Source: Neisseria sicca (lineage in GTDB: Bacteria > Pseudomonadota > Gammaproteobacteria > Burkholderiales > Neisseriaceae). Taken from it: a stretch of DNA of 64,000 nucleotides. The notes below the pieces were generated by a model. It searched no databases, was not told the DNA's origin, and saw nothing but the letters and a program-made list of their open reading frames with translations. The stretch's first letter is position 1. Each line of letters begins with the position of its first letter. This document shows, piece after piece, positions 40,664 to 49,281 of this stretch. The stretch is taken from positions 1,984,001-2,048,000 of the forward strand of contig NZ_CP072524.1 in assembly GCF_017753665.1 (NCBI RefSeq), given 5' to 3'. Both the position numbers and the translations under genes were made by a program.

Positions 40664-40709
40664 AAAGGTCGTCTGAAAAGAATGCGTATAGATTTCAAAC
40701 GACTTTTTA
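40664..40709. terminator. Partly decayed uptake-sequence hairpin
   Basis: AAAGGTCGTCTGAAAAG and ATTTCAAACGACTTTTT can pair with two mismatches. It is about 190 bp beyond the truA stop, next to the IS, so a role for truA is doubtful. Confidence 0.4.
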
Positions 40710-40896
40710 TAGTGTATGAAAATAAAGACAGGATATTTCAAACATCATTCCTGATGTGAAAGAAATACAAGAGCTTGAGTACGGTAATTTTTGAATATTT
40801 TTCTAAAAATCAATGCTTGGATCCCTGTCAGCACGGGAGTGACTAGAATTTTCTTTATGGAAGGGAAGAATAGGTTTGACAGTATTTCGGACGGCC

Positions 40897-41709
40897 TTAC
40901 AGCCATTCGGGCATTTCGGGACGGATGATGCCGAACTCGGGCGGATAATCCACCCCGGTCAAATACAGCCCATCAGGCATAAAAGTCGGAGGTGCTTTTA
41001 ATCGACTGCGTTCTTCAATTAAGGCTTGGAATTCAGAAACGCTCAGTCTACCACTACCGACATAAACCAACGCGCCCATAATATTACGCACCATATGGTG
41101 CAGAAAGGCATTGCCGTGCAAATCCAGTTTGAGGAGTTGCGGCGTACCGCTGATTTTTGCGCTGTATAAGGTTTTAACGGGTGATTTTGCTTGGCATTCG
41201 GCAGCACGAAAGCTGGAGAAATCATGTTCGCCTTCTAATAATAATGCCGCCTGTTGCATTTTGTCAGGATCGAGTTTGAGATGCGTCCACCCTACCCTGC
41301 CTTGCAATACCGGGGAGCGGACGGGAGATGATTCCAAAAGGTAACGATACTTTCTACCGTATGCGTCAAAGCGGGCGTGAAAATGTGGGGCGACTTGCTG
41401 TGCGAACAATACAGCCACACCTTCAGGAAGATAGGCATTGATGCCCCGTACCCATGCTTGTTCGGGACGGACTACTGTGGTATCGAAATGGACGACTTGC
41501 GCAGTCGCGTGTACGCCTGTATCCGTCCGTCCGGCGACTATGGTTCGGATGGCTTCACCCGCAATTTGGCTGAGTGCATATTCTAAGGTCGTCTGAACAG
41601 TAGGCAAGCCGCCAGCTTGTTTTTGCCAGCCGTAAAATCGGCTGCCATCATAAGATAGGGTTAATGCCCAACGATAAACAGCGGGCTGATTTGAAGAAGG
41701 AAACATCAT
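40897..41709 (-). CDS. truA: tRNA pseudouridine(38-40) synthase TruA
   Basis: 270 residues. TruA isomerises U38-U40 in the anticodon arm of many tRNAs. LSYDGSRFYGWQKQ (about 18-31), the catalytic Asp in AGRTDTGVHATAQVVHFD (about 59-76), and HHMVRNIMGALVYVGSGRLS (about 203-222) are family signatures. Two ATGs at the start cannot be ranked. An uptake sequence near 41587 is read as TVQTTLEYA. It lies downstream of fimV/tspA on the same strand, the arrangement also seen in Pseudomonas, although a terminator separates them here. Confidence 0.97.
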   Translation of the reverse strand: MMFPSSNQPAVYRWALTLSYDGSRFYGWQKQAGGLPTVQTTLEYALSQIAGEAIRTIVAGRTDTGVHATAQVVHFDTTVVRPEQAWVRGINAYLPEGVAVLFAQQVAPHFHARFDAYGRKYRYLLESSPVRSPVLQGRVGWTHLKLDPDKMQQAALLLEGEHDFSSFRAAECQAKSPVKTLYSAKISGTPQLLKLDLHGNAFLHHMVRNIMGALVYVGSGRLSVSEFQALIEERSRLKAPPTFMPDGLYLTGVDYPPEFGIIRPEMPEWL

Positions 41710-41775
41710 AATCGGTGAGGGTTCTATATTCGAACAAAATCATACGAAAATTGCTTATCCGACAGTATAGCAATA

Positions 41776-41810
41776 AAAAAGATGCCGCTTTTAGACACGG
41801 CATCTTTATT
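41776..41810. terminator. Rho-independent terminator after fimV
   Basis: AAAGATGCCG and CGGCATCTTT form a perfect stem with a TTTTAGACA-type loop and six T residues on the minus strand. It lies 30 bp beyond the fimV stop and about 65 bp before truA. Confidence 0.9.
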
Positions 41811-41840
41811 TTTCTTTCAAGAAAGGGATTGTTGGATTAA

Positions 41841-44306
41841 TCAGCCTAGCTCTGCCAACAAGGCTTTGGTTTTATCTAAGATATCGCCGGTAGCCTCTTC
41901 CATCAGCTCTTGCAAAGTTTCACGAGCTGCACCGGGGTCTCCAATTTCGACATACATTTTTGCCAATTCGTATTTGGCTTCCAAAGGAGCAGTCATTCCG
42001 ACGGATTCGGAAATAAAGCCTGAGTCAAATGCCGACTTGCTTACTTCTTCATCAACTGTCAGGTTTTCCCATTCGATGGTCTCTTCTACTTCATTACCTT
42101 GAGAATCTGCCAATCCGAAATCTTCATCGCTTTCTTGGAAGATAATGCCTTCATCTTGTTTGATTTCAAAAGGCTCTTCGGCTACGGCTTCATCGGCTGC
42201 AGCATCAACGGAAGCAAACTCTAAAGCCTCGTCTTCATTTAATTTTTCAGACGATGTTTGCTTAGATGTTGTGAACTCAGGCAGAGGCTCGATAGGTTGG
42301 GTTTCGATTTTTTCCGAGAAGAAATCCCATCCTTCTTCTGCTTCTTCAACGCCTTTGACATCTTCTGCGCCAACAGTCTGCTCCTGCTGTTGAACTTCGG
42401 AAGCATCGGAAGCTTCGTAGTCAAACTCCAAATCAGAAACTTCTTCCGCAACGGCGGGTTCGGTATAAGAATATTCTTCCTCACCTACTGAGGCATCCGC
42501 CTCTTTGGTTTCTTCATTGGCGTCATGGGAAGACGTGCCAAAGTTTGACTGAACCTCATCAAATTGCTGAATATGAGCTGTATTATCAGGCTCTTCTACT
42601 GCTTCTTCTTGATGTCTGCCTTCTATAACTACTGAAACCGGTTGATATGGATTCTCCGGTTCGGGCTCATATACGCTTTCTGTCGATTCAACTGAGTCCC
42701 AATCCAAATCACGGCGTTTTTCCGTTTCCTCATCCACGGTAACTGCGCTGGATACGATACCGACGTGCTTATCGTCAATATCATCGATATTGATATTGAT
42801 CTCATCTTCAGCGGCTTCTTTGGCTGCATTGGGCTGTACAAAAAAAGCCTCGTCGTCAAAATCATCCTCGATAGACAGTCCGTCAGGCTCTTCTGCCGGA
42901 ACAGCTTTCGCTTGAACAAACTGTTCGGGCTTCGCCTCGTCAGCTATCACGGTTTCTGCAAAGCTAATGTCGTCATCTTCTTCGTCATATCCTGCAGAAG
43001 GAACAGGTACGACAGGCGCGACAGCAGCTGCTTTTCGTTTGCCCAAAGCTTTCAGTAACAGCAACAATGCCAACAGCGCACCGCCGCCGATTAACAGCCA
43101 GCGCCATAATCCGCCATCTTCAGACGACTCTTCTACTGCTTCACTTTGAGCAGCGGAATTTTGCTGAGCAGCCAAAGCTTCTTCAACTTGGGCTTCCGGC
43201 GTAGATTTTGCTGTTTCACTTGCAGCGGTTTGTTCTGCGATGCCGGGTTGTAATACTTCCTCAGTGCCTACAGATGAAGCAGCTTGTTCTTGTGTTGCAC
43301 CATGTGGAGCGGAAGCGGTTACTTGTGCTGGTTGTTGTTCAAACTTGGCTTCTTTGTTTGATTTAGCCTCTTCGCCAGCCTTATTTTCACCTGCCTTATT
43401 TTCCGCAGATGCATTAGTTTTGGCAGCTTCTGATTTTTCAGACGATGCTTTAGATGCTGCTGCGGTCTGCGGCTGCTGTTTATCAGACACAAGAGGCTTC
43501 TCGGCGGCCTGTTTAGCGGCTGCCTGTTTCATATCGAACTGGGTCGGGATATTCAATACTTTGCCAGCCAACATATGGTCGGCATTTTTATTGATGAACA
43601 CACCAGGGTTGGCTTTTACCAATGCCTGTATTGCCTGCTCGACCGTCATTCCTTGAGGACGGATACGGGTCGCAATTTCAGTCAGGGTTTCACCCTGTTT
43701 GACTAAATGTCGTTTGCCATAACGCGGCTCGCCCTGTACAGAAGAGGCTGCATTTTGCGTCTGTTTAGGCTGTGTTTGGGCATTTTTTGACTTTTTATTG
43801 TCGATTCCGTCTTTACGCGTATTATTCGCAACATCTGCAGACGCATTTCCACTACGCAGCGCACGGTTAATCCGTTCGCGCGCAGCTTGACGGTCTATCT
43901 GCTGGGAAGCGTATGCGGGAGGCAGCTCCTGACGAACGCGGGGCGTACTGTCGCCCTTGACCGAGTAATCAGCCGGATCGATGATTGCGGTATATTCTCT
44001 AGATTGAGAGCCGGTACTGACTTGGAAAATCAGCACAGGGTCTTTGATGGCTTTAGCCGAACGGATATTGATGACGGCACGATCGCCCGCTCTGTGAACG
44101 CTGGTTCTGAGGTTGGCATTAGATACGGAAGCCTTGCCGCCGTTAAACAATGCCTGTGCTTCTTCTCCGGTTACGGTGATGTTGCCGGAAAACGGCTCAC
44201 CCAAATGCGATTGAACATTTAAACCGCCCAACCCTGCGCTTGCACCCACCGAAACCGCTAAGGCAACGGAAGCTGCGATAAGTTTGATTTTGTAATGCTT
44301 TTTCAA
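41841..44306 (-). CDS. fimV: FimV/TspA-type peptidoglycan-binding polar protein
   Basis: 821 residues. A signal peptide (1-24) precedes the FimV N-terminal domain starting GLGGLNVQSHLGEPFSG; a LysM domain (about 196-252, HLVKQGETLTEIATRI to LAGKVLNIP) should bind peptidoglycan; an Ala/Lys/Glu-rich linker follows; one transmembrane helix (WRWLLIGGGALLALLLLL, about 400-420) leads into a long, very acidic cytoplasmic region; the C-terminal FimV motif APLEAKYELAKMYVEIGDPGA (about residues 770-790) forms a TPR-like end. This is the organisation of Pseudomonas FimV and neisserial TspA, which promote type IV pilus function and polar organisation. Several uptake sequences are read as SSDD/SDDA in the acidic part. 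Confidence 0.93.
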   Translation of the reverse strand: MKKHYKIKLIAASVALAVSVGASAGLGGLNVQSHLGEPFSGNITVTGEEAQALFNGGKASVSNANLRTSVHRAGDRAVINIRSAKAIKDPVLIFQVSTGSQSREYTAIIDPADYSVKGDSTPRVRQELPPAYASQQIDRQAARERINRALRSGNASADVANNTRKDGIDNKKSKNAQTQPKQTQNAASSVQGEPRYGKRHLVKQGETLTEIATRIRPQGMTVEQAIQALVKANPGVFINKNADHMLAGKVLNIPTQFDMKQAAAKQAAEKPLVSDKQQPQTAAASKASSEKSEAAKTNASAENKAGENKAGEEAKSNKEAKFEQQPAQVTASAPHGATQEQAASSVGTEEVLQPGIAEQTAASETAKSTPEAQVEEALAAQQNSAAQSEAVEESSEDGGLWRWLLIGGGALLALLLLLKALGKRKAAAVAPVVPVPSAGYDEEDDDISFAETVIADEAKPEQFVQAKAVPAEEPDGLSIEDDFDDEAFFVQPNAAKEAAEDEININIDDIDDKHVGIVSSAVTVDEETEKRRDLDWDSVESTESVYEPEPENPYQPVSVVIEGRHQEEAVEEPDNTAHIQQFDEVQSNFGTSSHDANEETKEADASVGEEEYSYTEPAVAEEVSDLEFDYEASDASEVQQQEQTVGAEDVKGVEEAEEGWDFFSEKIETQPIEPLPEFTTSKQTSSEKLNEDEALEFASVDAAADEAVAEEPFEIKQDEGIIFQESDEDFGLADSQGNEVEETIEWENLTVDEEVSKSAFDSGFISESVGMTAPLEAKYELAKMYVEIGDPGAARETLQELMEEATGDILDKTKALLAELG

Positions 44307-44648
44307 AACTTGTCCCCTATGAAATGAATCCTGCGGTACTGCCGAGTACTTAACCGTCTATTACGATATATTACGTTATGATATAGTCTAAGTCCCTAAT
44401 CTGCCAAGTAACACTGTCATTTATGTTATCAAAAATGTCATAAACCGTTGCTGTTTGCATCGGTGTGTTTCTTTTTTACAAATCTATCGGGAACTTATTT
44501 TATCATTCCATTTGCATTTTTAAAACCCTGCAACAAACCGATGGCATATCAAACAAACCAAAGTTTGAGATTTACGGTAATGCAAAAAACCGCGGCTGCC
44601 TGTATGATTGCCGTTTGATTGTTTGGTTTCCTTATTTTTGTTTTTTAT

Positions 44649-45179
44649 ATGAAAATTCTGAGTGATTTATTGGCGGTAATTTTGTTTTTTCTGACTTATA
44701 CGGTTACGAAAGACATGATTGCCGCGACAGCCGTAGCTTTGGTAGTCGGTGTTTTGCAGGCGGCTTTTACCTATTGGAAATTTAAAAAGCTGGATACGAT
44801 GCAGTGGGTCGGATTGGTTTTAATCGTGGTATTCGGCGGGGCGACCATCCTTCTGAAAGATCCGCGATTCATCATGTGGAAACCGTCCGTATTGTTTTGG
44901 ATAGGCGCACTGGTTTTGCTTTTCAGCCACCTTGCCGGGAAAAACGGACTTAAGGCGACAATGGGCAAGGAACTCGAATTACCCGATACCGTCTGGAATA
45001 ATCTGACCTATGCTTGGGTAGCGTTTCTCGTATTTATGGGCATAGCCAACTGGTTTGTATTCACTCATTTTGAAAGCCATTGGGTGAATTACAAGATGTT
45101 CGGTTCAACCGGACTGATGTTCGCTTTTTTTATCGCTCAAGGTATTTATTTGGGCAAACATTTACCGAAGGAGAATTAA
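44649..45179 (+). CDS. yciB: Inner-membrane septation protein YciB (IspZ)
   Basis: 176 residues with about five transmembrane helices. YciB family proteins are inner-membrane proteins involved in cell envelope integrity and intracellular septation. MKILSDLLAVILFFLTY opens the protein, and GGATILLKDPRFIMWKPSVLFWI (about residues 64-86) and NLTYAWVAFLVFMGIANWFV (about 117-136) are characteristic. I chose the ATG at 44649, which gives the standard length; an upstream in-frame TTG/ATG would add ten residues without a ribosome site. The 342-bp spacer to fimV is A/T-rich; promoters for both divergent genes must be in it but I did not identify them. Confidence 0.94.
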   Translation: MKILSDLLAVILFFLTYTVTKDMIAATAVALVVGVLQAAFTYWKFKKLDTMQWVGLVLIVVFGGATILLKDPRFIMWKPSVLFWIGALVLLFSHLAGKNGLKATMGKELELPDTVWNNLTYAWVAFLVFMGIANWFVFTHFESHWVNYKMFGSTGLMFAFFIAQGIYLGKHLPKEN

Positions 45180-45182
45180 GCA

Positions 45183-45473
45183 ATGGAATTTTATATGCTT
45201 TTGGCCACTGATGCAGACGACGTGCATGAAGCCCGTATGGCTGCACGTCCTGATCATCTGAAACGTTTGGAAGCCCTGCAAGCCGAAGGGCGCCTTCTGA
45301 CAGCCGGACCGAATCCCCTGCCCGACAATCCCGAACGCGTCTCCGGCAGCCTTATCGTCGCCAAATTTGCATCGCTTGACGAAGCCCAAGAATGGGCAGA
45401 ACAAGATCCTTATGTCGCTGCGGGCGTATATGAGGAAGTTTTGATTAAGCCCTACAAAGCTGTTTTTAAATAA
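45183..45473 (+). CDS. yciI: YciI family protein
   Basis: 96 residues of the ferredoxin-like YCII fold. MEFYMLLATDADD, then RPDHLKRLEALQAEGRLLTAGP (about 22-43) with the conserved His/Asp pair, and EQDPYVAAGVYEEVLIKPY at the end are characteristic. The biochemical role is not established. It lies 3 bp after yciB and its stop overlaps the bolA start by one base (TAATG). Confidence 0.93.
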   Translation: MEFYMLLATDADDVHEARMAARPDHLKRLEALQAEGRLLTAGPNPLPDNPERVSGSLIVAKFASLDEAQEWAEQDPYVAAGVYEEVLIKPYKAVFK

Positions 45474-45742
45474 TGGATATGCGTTCAGCAATAGAAGGTC
45501 GTCTGAAAACTCTAAACCCTCAGATATTCGAGTTTCAAGACGACAGCCATTTGCACAAAGGACACGCAGGCAATAAAGGCGGGGGGCATTATGCTGTAAC
45601 CGTCGTCAGCGAGGCTTTCACTGGGATGAAACGTATCGAACGCCAACGCATGGTTCAAAACCTGCTCCAAGACCTGTTTGCCGGCGGTTTCGTCCACGCC
45701 TTGAGCATTAAGGCGGCAACGCCCGACGAATATTTCCATTGA
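45473..45742 (+). CDS. BolA family protein
   Basis: 89 residues. BolA proteins bind monothiol glutaredoxins and a 2Fe-2S cluster, and act in iron-sulfur delivery or regulation. HLHKGHAGNKGGGHYAVTVVSEAFTG (about residues 25-50) contains the conserved His, and RIERQRMVQNLLQDLF with HALSIKAATP completes the fold. The early residues EGRLKTLNP are encoded by an uptake sequence (45495-45509), showing that this signal was accommodated in the first helix. It is coupled to yciI. Confidence 0.93.
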   Translation: MDMRSAIEGRLKTLNPQIFEFQDDSHLHKGHAGNKGGGHYAVTVVSEAFTGMKRIERQRMVQNLLQDLFAGGFVHALSIKAATPDEYFH

Positions 45743-45776
45743 ATTATCCGCAGTGTTTCAAATTAAAGAGAAGATT

Positions 45777-46649
45777 ATGAGAAAAACCCATTTTACAGCC
45801 GCATTGGTTATGGCCGCCCTATCCGGCAGCCTGTTTGCCCAAACCCTGGTTACCGTCAACGGACAAGCCATCGACAGCAGCGTGATTGACGGACAAGTTG
45901 CCGCCTTGAGTGCTGAAAACAAACAAATCCAGGATTCGCCACAACTGCGACAAGAATTGACCAACCGCCAAGTTATTAGCACGGTTGTCGCGCAAGAAGC
46001 CAAACGCCGCAAGCTGGATCAAAGTGCGGAATTCAAAAAAGCCCTTGAACAAGCCCGTGCAGATGCGAAGAAACAAGGCGCGGACAAAAAACCGTCCTTC
46101 AAAACAGAATGGGCGGCATTTGAAGACGACCTGCTCGGACAAGCCCTGGCCATCGACGTATTGCGCAAAAATCCTGTCAACGAACAAGAAATTAAAAAAT
46201 CCTACGATGAATTTGCCAAATTCTACCAAGGCAGTCAGGAAGTACGCCTAGGGGAAATCGTTACACGAACTAAAGCCGACGGACAAAAAGCCGCTGCCGA
46301 TTTGAAGGCGAAGAAAGCTTTTACCGCAGTATTGAAACAATATTCGATTGACGAAGAAGCCAAAAAAGCAGGAGGCATTCCTCAAGCTTATGTTCCGCTG
46401 AAAGACTTGCAAGAAGCCGCACCGCCTCTGTACGCAGCAGTCAAAGACCTGAAAAAAGGCGAAGCGACATCCGAACCGCTACAAGACGGTAATTCTTACG
46501 CCGTGTTTTACGTTGACGACCGCCGCGATGTCAAAGTCCCTGCCTTTAACGAAATCAAAGGCAACATAGCCCGCGATCTGAGTACTGCCCGCATTGACGA
46601 CACTATGCGTGCGCTCTTGCAAAAAGCCGACATCAAACCTGCCAAATAA
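45777..46649 (+). CDS. Periplasmic parvulin-type peptidyl-prolyl isomerase
   Basis: 290 residues. The signal peptide ends at LFA (residue 21). A SurA/PrsA-like N-terminal region with NGQAIDSSVIDGQVAALSAENKQ is followed by a parvulin domain (about 150-250: VRLGEIVTRTKADGQKAAADL, FTAVLKQYSIDEEAKKAGGIPQAYVPL). The domain looks reduced, so activity may be weak; a chaperone role for outer-membrane or secreted proteins is plausible. The ATG at 45777 follows AAGAGAAG; a GTG 24 bases upstream would spoil the signal peptide. It lies 34 bp after bolA and probably belongs to the same operon. Confidence 0.9.
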   Translation: MRKTHFTAALVMAALSGSLFAQTLVTVNGQAIDSSVIDGQVAALSAENKQIQDSPQLRQELTNRQVISTVVAQEAKRRKLDQSAEFKKALEQARADAKKQGADKKPSFKTEWAAFEDDLLGQALAIDVLRKNPVNEQEIKKSYDEFAKFYQGSQEVRLGEIVTRTKADGQKAAADLKAKKAFTAVLKQYSIDEEAKKAGGIPQAYVPLKDLQEAAPPLYAAVKDLKKGEATSEPLQDGNSYAVFYVDDRRDVKVPAFNEIKGNIARDLSTARIDDTMRALLQKADIKPAK

Positions 46650-46724
46650 CCTTTAAGCTTCCTATAACGGATAAGTAAAGGAAATTAAGCCGGATTCTTT
46701 TTGCTGCATTGATGCAATCCACCT

Positions 46725-46764
46725 AAAGGTCGTCTGAAACCATAACGTTTTTCAGACGACCTTT
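46725..46764. terminator. Uptake-sequence hairpin between the parvulin gene and dtd
   Basis: AAAGGTCGTCTGAAAC and TTTCAGACGACCTTTT enclose about 9 bases, 75 bp beyond the parvulin stop and 80 bp before dtd. Confidence 0.7.
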
Positions 46765-46844
46765 TCTACCTGCATTGCTGTTGAAACACTTGTGTATCTG
46801 AATCCGCCGTCAACCAATCTTTTGAATAGAGATAAAGAACCGCT

Positions 46845-47306
46845 ATGCGAGCCGTCATCCAAAAAGTGAGTTGTTCCCGTGTCGATGTATTGGACGGAAA
46901 TCATAAGGAAACCTGCGCAGAAATCGATAACGGGTTGATGATATTGCTCGGCGTTACCCACGACGATACCGAAGCAGATGCGCGCTATATTGCCGACAAA
47001 GCCGCCAATCTGCGTATTTTCGAAGACGATGCCGGCAAATTGAACCTGTCCGTCAAAGATGTTGGCGGCTCAATCCTGCTGGTTTCCCAATTCACGTTGT
47101 ATGCCGATGCACGAAATGGACGCCGTCCGTCTTTCTCGGCAGCCGCCCCTGCCGAACAGGCGCAAACACTCTATTTGCATACTGCAGAACTATTGCGCGG
47201 ACATGGTTTGAACGTACAAACCGGCTGCTTCCAAACGCATATGCAGGTCAGCCTGTGCAACGACGGCCCCGTTACCCTACTGCTGGACTCGCAAAAATTG
47301 TTTTGA
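46845..47306 (+). CDS. dtd: D-aminoacyl-tRNA deacylase
   Basis: 153 residues. DTD frees tRNAs charged with D-amino acids or glycine mistakenly attached to tRNA-Ala. MRAVIQKVSCSRVDV, GLMILLGVTHDD, the active-site loop SQFTLYAD (about 85-92) and the cross-subunit cis-proline loop NDGPVTLLLDS near the C-terminus are all present. The insertion HMQVSL (usually GA-M-V-L or similar) keeps the family pattern. It is monocistronic between a hairpin and a small mobile element. Confidence 0.95.
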   Translation: MRAVIQKVSCSRVDVLDGNHKETCAEIDNGLMILLGVTHDDTEADARYIADKAANLRIFEDDAGKLNLSVKDVGGSILLVSQFTLYADARNGRRPSFSAAAPAEQAQTLYLHTAELLRGHGLNVQTGCFQTHMQVSLCNDGPVTLLLDSQKLF

Positions 47307-47323
47307 CGAAAATCCTACTGCAA

Positions 47324-47505
47324 GAGACCTTTGCAAAAATAGTCTGTTAACGAAATTTGACGCATAAAAATGCGCCAAAAAATTTTCAATTGTCTAAAAC
47401 ATTCCTAAATATTGAGCAAAAAGTAGGAAAAATCAGAAAAGTTTTGTATTTTGAAAATGAGATTGAGCATAAAATTTTAGTAACCTATGTTATTGCAAAG
47501 GTCTC
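47324..47505. mobile_element. Non-autonomous element (MITE-like, 182 bp) with IS5-type ends
   Basis: It begins GAGACCTTTGCAAAA and ends TTGCAAAGGTCTC, the same termini as the two IS copies in this window, and is flanked by the 5-bp direct repeat TGCAA (47319-47323 and 47506-47510). The A/T-rich interior has no transposase sequence and no similarity to the IS interior that I can see. The transposase encoded at 39558-40565 could mobilise it in trans. Confidence 0.85.
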
Positions 47506-47545
47506 TGCAAGACAAAACAAGTATTGCCATTGCCTCATATAATCC

Positions 47546-47594
47546 AAAGGTCGTCTGAAAACCCAAAAATTGGGTTTCAGACGACCTTTTTTTA
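47546..47594. terminator. Bidirectional uptake-sequence terminator between dtd and aat
   Basis: AAAGGTCGTCTGAAAACCCA and TGGGTTTCAGACGACCTTT form a long stem with an AAAAT loop followed by seven Ts. It separates the convergent dtd and aat genes. Confidence 0.85.
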
Positions 47595-47631
47595 TTCGAT
47601 TCTAATTCGAAGTCGACTCTATATCTTGCCA

Positions 47632-48357
47632 CTATGTCAACGTCTCCACCACTACCCGCGCACCTAATTCTTCTTTCAAAGGCAAAGCGTTCAAGCGTTG
47701 TAAGGTCGTCTGAAATTCGGCGAACGGTATCGGTTCCGAACCGAAACGATGCATATGCAGGGTATCTTGTTGACAGTCAATCAACTCAATGCCCAATCCG
47801 GCAAGAAACGGAACGGCTCGCGCGAAGGCGATTTTGGAAGCGTCAGTCTCGAGGGCGAACATGGATTCTCCGTAAAACACCCGTCCGATTTGTACGCCGT
47901 AAAAGCCGCCCGCCAGTTTCAGACGACCTGCTTCATCGGGATAGAAACATTCAAACGAATGCGCGTAACCCAAGCGGTGCAGCTCGGTATAAGCGGCTTG
48001 GAATTCGGGAACAATCCATGTGCCGTCCTGACCGGGGCGCGGAAAGGCGGCGCAATGCGCAATGACGGTTTCGAAGCATTGGTTGACCGTTACCCGATAG
48101 GGTTTGTTGCGCAAGGTTTTCGCCAACGAACGCCCGATATGCAGATTTTCAGGCACGATGACGGCACGCGGGTCTATGGTGTACCAAAAAAACCAGCCGT
48201 CTTCGCTGAACCACGGGAAAATCCCCTGCCGATACGCCGACAGCAGCCGTCCCGTATCCAAATCGCGGCTGATACCGACCACGCCGTCGCATTCTTCCAG
48301 CGCGTAAAACGGGTCGGGAAAAGTGTAATCATTAGGGTAAAGCAAGGGGATACTCAT
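47632..48357 (-). CDS. aat: Leucyl/phenylalanyl-tRNA-protein transferase
   Basis: 241 residues. Aat adds Leu or Phe to proteins with N-terminal Arg or Lys and so marks them for ClpAP degradation (N-degron pathway). FPDPFYALEECDGVVGISRDLDTGRLLSAYRQGIFPWF (about residues 13-50), WWxx-type FWYTIDPRAVI, and GGFYGVQIGRVFYGESMFALETDASK (about 166-191) are signatures. Two internal uptake sequences read EFQTTLQRL and AGRLKLAGG. A long CREE ends 15 bp upstream of the ATG and may supply the promoter. Confidence 0.97.
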   Translation of the reverse strand: MSIPLLYPNDYTFPDPFYALEECDGVVGISRDLDTGRLLSAYRQGIFPWFSEDGWFFWYTIDPRAVIVPENLHIGRSLAKTLRNKPYRVTVNQCFETVIAHCAAFPRPGQDGTWIVPEFQAAYTELHRLGYAHSFECFYPDEAGRLKLAGGFYGVQIGRVFYGESMFALETDASKIAFARAVPFLAGLGIELIDCQQDTLHMHRFGSEPIPFAEFQTTLQRLNALPLKEELGARVVVETLT

Positions 48358-48371
48358 TAAAAATCCTAAGG

Positions 48372-48528
48372 TATAGTGGATTAACTTTAAACCAGTACGG
48401 CGTTGCCTCGCCTTAGCTCAAAGAGAACGATTCTCTAAGGTGCTGAAGCACCAAGTGAATCGGTTCCGTACTATCTGTACTGTCTGCGGCTTCGCCGCCT
48501 TGTCCTGATTTAAAGTTAATCCACTATA
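48372..48528. mobile_element. Correia repeat-enclosed element, long form (157 bp)
   Basis: TATAGTGGATTAA and TTAATCCACTATA bound the element, which contains the CTTAGCTCAAAGAGAACG / TGCTGAAGCACC internal block. It is nearly identical to 29506-29662 and lies directly upstream of aat. Confidence 0.95.
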
Positions 48529-48572
48529 TTATTCTGATTTGCAACGGCATGATGTTCATGTTCCGCAAAAAA

Positions 48573-48610
48573 TTTCAGACGACCCCAAATTCTCATCCAA
48601 GGTCGTCTGA
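48573..48610. terminator. Uptake-sequence hairpin after fur
   Basis: TTTCAGACGACCC and GGTCGTCTGAA enclose about 15 bases, 27 bp beyond the fur stop. T-runs are weak on the minus strand, though AAAAAA at 48567-48572 supplies one. Confidence 0.65.
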
Positions 48611-48636
48611 ACATCAAACATCTTTTAAAACGGGAA

Positions 48637-49071
48637 TCAGCGTTTGCTCTTCGCTTGGCATTCGCCGCACACGCCGTACATATAAAGCGCATGGTCAACG
48701 ATGCGGTAGCCGTTTTCTTCCGCGATTTTGTCTTGCAAGGCTTCGATTTCGGGATTGTGGAATTCCGTTACCTCGCCGCACTTCACGCAGACAATATGGT
48801 CGTGGTGGTCGCCTTTGTCCAATTCGTAAACCGCTTTGCCGGTTTCAAAATGATGGCGCTGCAAAATGCCTGCCTGCTCGAACTGGGTCAATACGCGGTA
48901 AATCGTCGCTACGCCGATTTCCACACCCTCTTCCAGCAAAATACGGTACACATCTTCAGCACTCAAATGCTCTTCAGCATGAGACTCAAACAAATCCAAG
49001 ATTTTCAAACGCGGACCGGTAACCTTCAAACCGCTGTCTTTCAATTGCGCAATATTGCTGAATTTTTCCAT
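48637..49071 (-). CDS. fur: Ferric uptake regulator Fur
   Basis: 144 residues, nearly the same as the pathogenic neisserial Fur. The winged helix (about 1-83) includes VTGPRLKILDLFESH and VEIGVATIYRVLTQFEQAGIL; the dimerisation and metal-binding part has GDHHDHIVCVKCGEVTEFHNPEIE and the C-terminal CGEC. Fur with Fe(II) represses iron-uptake genes. I chose the ATG at 49069-49071, giving the standard N-terminus MEKFSNIAQ; a TTG three codons earlier is also in frame. Autoregulation is suggested by a partial Fur box at 49203-49221. Confidence 0.98.
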   Translation of the reverse strand: MEKFSNIAQLKDSGLKVTGPRLKILDLFESHAEEHLSAEDVYRILLEEGVEIGVATIYRVLTQFEQAGILQRHHFETGKAVYELDKGDHHDHIVCVKCGEVTEFHNPEIEALQDKIAEENGYRIVDHALYMYGVCGECQAKSKR

Positions 49072-49202
49072 AATATTCAATATCCCTGTAAAGTAATAGA
49101 CGTTATAATACGCAATTTCAGCCCATTACACCATAGCGGTTTGCAATAAAACCACAAGTCCTATTTGCATACAAACGATAGTTGGCTGAAATTATAATCA
49201 AA

Positions 49203-49221
49203 GAGATGATTATCGTTTGCT
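49203..49221 (-). promoter_or_regulatory. Partial Fur box in the fur-bamE divergent region
   Basis: On the minus strand GCAAACGATAATCATCTCT matches the central GATAATCAT of the 19-bp Fur consensus exactly and 12 of 19 positions overall. It is about 130 bp upstream of fur and 60 bp upstream of bamE. Weak evidence only. Confidence 0.35.
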
Positions 49222-49281
49222 TTTTCAAAATATTCAAGCAATGATACCCTTCCACCCGAATTCGAACAGAAAGGCATATCT

